From positions 1-5,844 of the forward strand of contig JANMAT010000141.1 in NCBI GenBank assembly GCA_031359995.1: a DNA stretch of 5,844 nt, in the 5' to 3' direction. The notes below the pieces were generated by a model. The model was not told the origin of the DNA, ran no database searches, and worked only from the letters and a program-made list of their open reading frames with translations. Every line of letters begins with the position of its first letter. Position 1 is the stretch's first letter. The stretch is from JANMAT01 sp031359995. Lineage in GTDB: Bacteria; Actinomycetota; Acidimicrobiia; Acidimicrobiales; Ilumatobacteraceae. A program made the position numbers and the translations under genes. Shown here piece after piece: positions 5,228-5,844 of this stretch.

Positions 5228-5844
5228 ATGAATGATTCCCTTGGCATCTACCTCAACGACATCGGCAAGGTCCCGCTGCTCACGGCCAGTGAGGAGCGTG
5301 AACTCGCCCGCGTCATCGAGACCGGACGGGATGCCGCACGCAAGCTCGAAGCCGGCAGCACCGATCGCGCCCTCACGAAGGCGGCGCGGGCGGCCGACAA
5401 CGCGAAGGACCGGTTCATCCGGGCCAACCTCCGCCTCGTCGTCTCCATCGCCCGTCGCTACCCCCTTCCCCAGGGCATGGACCTCGGCGACCTGATCCAG
5501 GAGGGCAACCTCGGTCTGGAGCACGCCGTCGACAAGTTCGACTGGCGCCGTGGCTTCAAGTTCTCCACCTACGCCACGTTCTGGATCCGCCAGGCCATCG
5601 GCCGCGCCCTCGATCAGAAGGCCAGCCTGATCCGTATCCCCGGCGACCGCTCGGCCAGCCTGCGCGCTGCGCTGCGTCAGGCCAGCGGCGACGGCGAGAC
5701 CCTCGACCTCGGCAATGCCGAACTGCACCGCCTCACCACCCCGGTGTCGCTGGACAAGACGATCGGTGACGACGGCGACGCGACGCTCGGTGATCTCGTC
5801 GCGAGCAGCGACGGAGGTCCTGAGGACGCGATCATTGCGATGCT
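5228..5844 (+). CDS. Sigma-70 family RNA polymerase sigma factor, primary-like, with short region 3 (3' end beyond window)
   Basis: The first 205 codons are visible; the gene continues past the right edge. It encodes an RNA polymerase sigma subunit that directs promoter recognition. Region 1.2 is at about 3-35 (LGIYLNDIGKVPLLTASEER). Region 2 runs from about 62 to 138 with ANLRLVVSIARRY, DLIQEGNLGLEHAV (88-101), KFDWRRGFKFSTYATFWIRQAI and LIRIP (134-138), the core-binding, melting and -10-recognition parts. Between IRIP and PVSLD (172-176) there are only 33 residues, against about 50 in typical primary sigmas. The GREPT/EIA part is missing and the HM-x-E motif of region 3.0 reads GDRSA. Region 4 is outside the window. 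The conserved start of region 1.2 and GGAG nine bases upstream support the ATG. No long N-terminal region 1.1 is present, so a group 2 or lineage-specific sigma is more likely than the housekeeping one. Confidence 0.93.
   Translation, partial: MNDSLGIYLNDIGKVPLLTASEERELARVIETGRDAARKLEAGSTDRALTKAARAADNAKDRFIRANLRLVVSIARRYPLPQGMDLGDLIQEGNLGLEHAVDKFDWRRGFKFSTYATFWIRQAIGRALDQKASLIRIPGDRSASLRAALRQASGDGETLDLGNAELHRLTTPVSLDKTIGDDGDATLGDLVASSDGGPEDAIIAM

Noticed and set aside
5147..5728. Minus-strand open frame of 193 codons opposite the sigma gene
   Set aside because: The plus strand encodes unmistakable sigma regions 1.2 and 2 here; the opposite frame has no motif.

Overview
The window is very GC-rich, uses GTG as well as ATG starts, and is packed with short or overlapping gene junctions. 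Together with the NadD variant (VPWQK after the nucleotide-binding motif), the nadD - LCP-like - rsfS gene order and the primary-type sigma factor, this suggests a chromosomal segment of an actinomycetote. Acidimicrobiia-like is my best guess, from impression only. No RNA gene, mobile element, CRISPR array or phage gene is visible.

Right end (about 5060-5844): a 168-base divergent intergenic region separates nadD, read leftward, from a sigma-70 family gene, read rightward and cut by the window edge. The last 65 bases before the sigma ATG can fold into three consecutive hairpins, the last holding the ribosome binding site in its loop. The sigma protein has normal regions 1.2 and 2 but an unusually short region 3.

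Middle (2737-5059, minus strand): nadD (NAD biosynthesis), a membrane-anchored protein that looks like a degenerate LytR-CpsA-Psr protein with a LytR_C-like end, and rsfS (ribosomal silencing factor). Each junction is a TGATG one-base overlap, so the three are almost certainly co-transcribed and translationally coupled. nadD and rsfS are neighbours in many bacteria.

Left (1-2685, minus strand): three more genes in the same direction. They encode an antibiotic-biosynthesis-monooxygenase-like protein with two C-terminal membrane segments, a protein resembling the DUF6687 family with a DHH-phosphoesterase-like Asp/His cluster, and a zinc-dependent medium-chain alcohol dehydrogenase running off the left edge. 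The last two abut exactly (TGA-ATG) with a good Shine-Dalgarno site inside the upstream gene. The 51-base gap after rsfS carries an inverted repeat and may be where a second transcription unit starts, but all six minus-strand genes could also be one operon.

Most of the window is ordinary housekeeping sequence. The least ordinary items are the sigma factor's short region 3 with its structured leader, the apparently catalytically dead LCP-like protein, and the coupled DUF6687-like/dehydrogenase pair. I do not see a clear new multi-gene system.
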